The notes beneath the pieces were generated by a model. The model was not told where the DNA came from. It searched no databases and was given only the letters and a program-made list of their open reading frames with translations. The translations under genes were made by a program, and so were the position numbers. From the NCBI GenBank assembly GCA_027039465.1, contig JALWEA010000044.1, positions 1-17,894 of the forward strand: a stretch of 17,894 bases of DNA. The letters run 5' to 3'. Below are positions 15,611-17,894 of the stretch, piece by piece (positions within the stretch are counted from its first letter, which is position 1; each line of letters opens with the position of its first letter). The DNA is from Calditrichia bacterium. Lineage in GTDB: Bacteria > Calditrichota > Calditrichia > Calditrichales > Calditrichaceae.

Positions 15611-16825
15611 ATGAAAAAGTATTGGATTACAGGTGGCATTATTCTGATTATCGTTCTGTTGGTAATTGCTAATATTGCCCAAAAAGACAAAGGCACGGAA
15701 GTAATGGCCGAGAAAGTGGTCCGCGGTACGGTTCAACAGAAGGTAACCGGTTCCGGGCAAATTAAACCGGCGGTTCAAGTTAAGGTTAGTGCGCAGGTTG
15801 CCGGTAAAATTATTCGTATTTATGTAAAAGAAGGCGATCAGGTAAAAAAAGGCCAATTATTGGTGGAATTGGACCCGCAGAAATACAAAGCCAGCGTTGA
15901 GCGCGCACAATCTTCTTTATTAGCGGCCAAAGCTAACGAGAAAAAAGCAAAAAGCGATTTGGATCGCACCAAGGAATTGTATCAGAAACATTTAGTCTCC
16001 GAGGCCGATCTCGAAGCGGCCGAAGCCAATTACGAAGCGGCGGTCAGTAACCGTTTGCAAGCCGAAGCTTCCTTAAAAGAGGCCCAGGATGCTTTGGACA
16101 AAACCATGCTCTATTCTTCCATGGACGGCGTGGTTACCAAAGTGAATAAGGAAGAAGGTGAAATGACCTTAGGCGCCCAGTTTCAGGAAGACGTTATTTT
16201 AATCGTTTCGGATCTTTCGGTCATGGAGGCAGTGGTGGAAGTGGATGAAAACGATGTGGTCAACATAAAAACCGGAGATTCGGCAGTTGTTGAGGTGGAT
16301 GCTTTCCCGGACACCACCTATCGAGGTGTCGTAACCAAGATTGCCCACTCGGCCATCACCAAAGGTTTGGGTACGGCCGAGCAGGTTACCAATTTTGAAG
16401 TTACCGTCACGTTGGATAATCCGGATCCGCGCTTTCTTCCCGGAATGAGTACGACCGTTGATATTTTGACCAAACGCCTTGATAATGTGGTCAAGGTTCC
16501 GATTCAAGCCGTAACCGTACGTTCGGAAGAGGAAATTGAAAAAGCCTTAAACAAAGGCAAAAAGACGCACAAAAACACAAAGCCCGAAGAAGAGACGTTT
16601 GAAGAGAAAAAACAGAAAATGAAAGAAGTGGTCTTTATTATTAAAGACGGTAAAGCGGCGTTACGTCCGGTTAAATTGGGCATTAGCGATGATACGCATT
16701 ACGCTGTTCTGAGCGGGCTGAAAGCCGGTGATTTAGTGATTACCGGACCGTTCCGCATTCTCAATAAAACCTTAAGGGACGGAATGCCGGTTCGAGTAAA
16801 AAACAAAAAAAGGAATAAACGCTGA
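15611..16825 (+). CDS. MacA/HlyD-type periplasmic adaptor
   Basis: This 404-residue membrane-fusion protein has one N-terminal membrane anchor (about 5-22). The lipoyl-like half is VSAQVAGKIIRIYVKEGDQVKKGQLLVELD (59-88, the two halves separated in sequence). A helical hairpin (about 90-165) and beta-barrel follow. Such adaptors bridge the inner-membrane transporter and the TolC channel. An unusually lysine/glutamate-rich insert (about 305-338) lies within the membrane-proximal domain, and the C-terminus is very basic. GGGAG (15597-15601) precedes the ATG by nine bases. The stop TGA overlaps the next ATG by one base, so the ATPase is translationally coupled. The MacA-type assignment follows from the neighbouring MacB-type genes. 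Confidence 0.94.
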   Translation: MKKYWITGGIILIIVLLVIANIAQKDKGTEVMAEKVVRGTVQQKVTGSGQIKPAVQVKVSAQVAGKIIRIYVKEGDQVKKGQLLVELDPQKYKASVERAQSSLLAAKANEKKAKSDLDRTKELYQKHLVSEADLEAAEANYEAAVSNRLQAEASLKEAQDALDKTMLYSSMDGVVTKVNKEEGEMTLGAQFQEDVILIVSDLSVMEAVVEVDENDVVNIKTGDSAVVEVDAFPDTTYRGVVTKIAHSAITKGLGTAEQVTNFEVTVTLDNPDPRFLPGMSTTVDILTKRLDNVVKVPIQAVTVRSEEEIEKALNKGKKTHKNTKPEEETFEEKKQKMKEVVFIIKDGKAALRPVKLGISDDTHYAVLSGLKAGDLVITGPFRILNKTLRDGMPVRVKNKKRNKR

Positions 16826-17502
16826 TGTTAATCCGAATTGAGAATTTGACCAAAATTTACCAATTGGGGCAGGTTCAGGTGCGCGCCCTAAACAACGTAA
16901 ATTTGACCATAAATAAGAATGAATATGTGGCCATCATGGGGCCCAGCGGTTCGGGCAAATCGACTTTGATGAATATTTTGGGTTGCCTGGATGTGCCCAC
17001 CGAAGGCCGTTATATTCTCAATGATCAGGATGTGAGCAATTTAACCGACGATGAATTGGCCCACATTCGGAATAAAGAAATCGGGTTTGTTTTTCAAACA
17101 TTTAATTTGTTACCACGGGCCACGGCGTTACACAATGTGGAATTACCGTTGATTTACAACGGTACGCCGCGGGTTCGGCGTCGTGAATTGGCCATGCAGG
17201 CTTTGGAACGTGTGGGGTTGGCCGACCGTGCCATGCACCGCCCCAGTGAACTCTCCGGCGGACAACGACAACGCGTGGCCATTGCCCGGGCGTTGATCAA
17301 TAACCCTTCTCTGATTTTAGCCGACGAACCGACAGGCAATCTGGACTCCAAAACCGGTGAAGAAATTATGCAAATTTTTAACGAATTGAATGAAGCGGGC
17401 AATACGATTGTTCTGGTCACCCATGAAGAGGATATCGGTCGCCGGTGTAAACGCTTGATTCGCTTGTTGGACGGTGAAATCATTAATGATGAAATGAACT
17501 GA
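16825..17502 (+). CDS. MacB/LolD-type ABC transporter ATPase
   Basis: This 225-residue ATP-binding subunit has every core motif: Walker A GPSGSGKST (39-47), Q-loop Gln91, ABC signature LSGGQRQR (143-150), Walker B LILADEP with Asp167 and Glu168, and switch His200 in VTHE. It is the separate-subunit form of the MacB ATPase; in E. coli MacB the ATPase and permease are fused. It starts at the overlapping TGATG with the adaptor gene and is followed after seven bases by the permease. It would energise export by the tripartite complex in the inner membrane. Confidence 0.96.
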   Translation: MLIRIENLTKIYQLGQVQVRALNNVNLTINKNEYVAIMGPSGSGKSTLMNILGCLDVPTEGRYILNDQDVSNLTDDELAHIRNKEIGFVFQTFNLLPRATALHNVELPLIYNGTPRVRRRELAMQALERVGLADRAMHRPSELSGGQRQRVAIARALINNPSLILADEPTGNLDSKTGEEIMQIFNELNEAGNTIVLVTHEEDIGRRCKRLIRLLDGEIINDEMN

Positions 17503-17509
17503 TGCGCTT

Positions 17510-17894
17510 ATGTTAGTAACCTTTTCACGAATCGGCGAATATGTATCCATGGCCTGGCAGGCCCTTGTTGCGCATAAAATGCGTACCTTTTTGACGACCT
17601 TGGGCATTTTGATCGGCGTTACGACCATTATTACCATTTGGACAACCATCGAAGGATTGAATCAATATGTTTTCGGTCAATTATCCAATATCGGCGCCAA
17701 TACGGTTTACGTGCAGAAATTTCCCTGGGTAATAAAAGGAGATTTCTGGAAATACCGCAATCGCAAAGAGATTACCTACAAAGAATACCAGGCCTTGAAA
17801 AAGAATTGCACTTTGGCCGATCATATTTCTCCCGAAATCTTTGCCATGCGAAACATCAGCTACAAGGGCAAAAAATTCAGCAACATTTTTGTTA
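17510..17894 (+). CDS. MacB-type ABC transporter permease, 3'-truncated by window end
   Basis: The first 128 codons are visible and remain open to the edge. The N-terminus shows a short amphipathic helix, then a membrane segment (about 26-48) containing KMRTFLTTLGILIGV, the classic MacB/FtsX start. The beginning of the periplasmic domain (about residue 55 onward) follows. The ATG at 17510 is seven bases after the ATPase stop; no ribosome site is seen, so coupling is likely. The ATG at 17502 overlapping the ATPase stop is not used, since its frame ends after four codons. The remaining membrane segments lie beyond the window. Confidence 0.93.
   Translation, partial: MLVTFSRIGEYVSMAWQALVAHKMRTFLTTLGILIGVTTIITIWTTIEGLNQYVFGQLSNIGANTVYVQKFPWVIKGDFWKYRNRKEITYKEYQALKKNCTLADHISPEIFAMRNISYKGKKFSNIFV

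Noticed and set aside
17502..17516. Permease start overlapping the ATPase stop
   Set aside because: This frame ends after four codons; the ATG at 17510 opens the real permease.

Overview
The window looks like an ordinary chromosomal stretch of a Gram-negative bacterium. It has an outer-membrane TolC-type channel, a signal-peptide-bearing M61 peptidase and a membrane-anchored cytochrome c. Moderate base composition, GGAGG/AGGA-type ribosome sites and the gene families would fit the Fibrobacterota-Chlorobiota-Bacteroidota side of the tree (for example Calditrichota- or Ignavibacteria-like lineages). That placement is inference from gene style, not proof.

Layout. Positions 1-5637 (+) carry housekeeping genes: the 3' part of a YchF/OLA1-type ATPase, a PIN-PhoH ATPase, the RmuC nuclease-fold protein and an M61 aminopeptidase that ends before the usual PDZ domain. 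Positions 5638-5965 are a repeat-rich spacer. Positions 5966-8825 form a visibly AT-richer accessory block: a DUF1016/YhcG PD-(D/E)XK nuclease (+), a divergently oriented AAA ATPase with a C-terminal DUF4143 domain (-), and a lone minimal nucleotidyltransferase (+). The AAA gene has a recognisable sigma70-type promoter whose spacer is filled by a perfect palindrome, with two more half-sites flanking it. This is the most interesting regulatory signal in the window.

Positions 8875-10953 (-) look like one transcription unit read from right to left: an alpha/beta hydrolase, a lactonase-type metallo-beta-lactamase-fold hydrolase, and a Rieske ferredoxin whose GTG start overlaps the hydrolase stop by one base. 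Upstream on the same strand (11115-11465) is a small membrane-anchored c-type cytochrome. At 11705-13117 (+) is a class II CCA-adding/poly(A) polymerase family enzyme with an HD domain, preceded by a large imperfect hairpin.

Positions 13398-17894 (+) are a tightly packed efflux operon: a YIP1-family membrane protein, a TolC-type outer-membrane channel, a MacA/HlyD-type adaptor, a MacB-type ATPase and the beginning of the MacB-type permease, cut by the window end. These would assemble an ABC-driven tripartite exporter from inner to outer membrane.

Two families of intergenic repeats are visible: a degenerate TTATTCGT-rich element just after the ychF and cca genes, and a different composite repeat between the M61 and DUF1016 genes. 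I saw no CRISPR array, rRNA, tRNA, transposase or phage gene. No fully new system can be proven from this sequence. The best candidates for a second look are the AT-rich nuclease/ATPase/nucleotidyltransferase block with its operator cluster, and the coupled hydrolase-Rieske pair.
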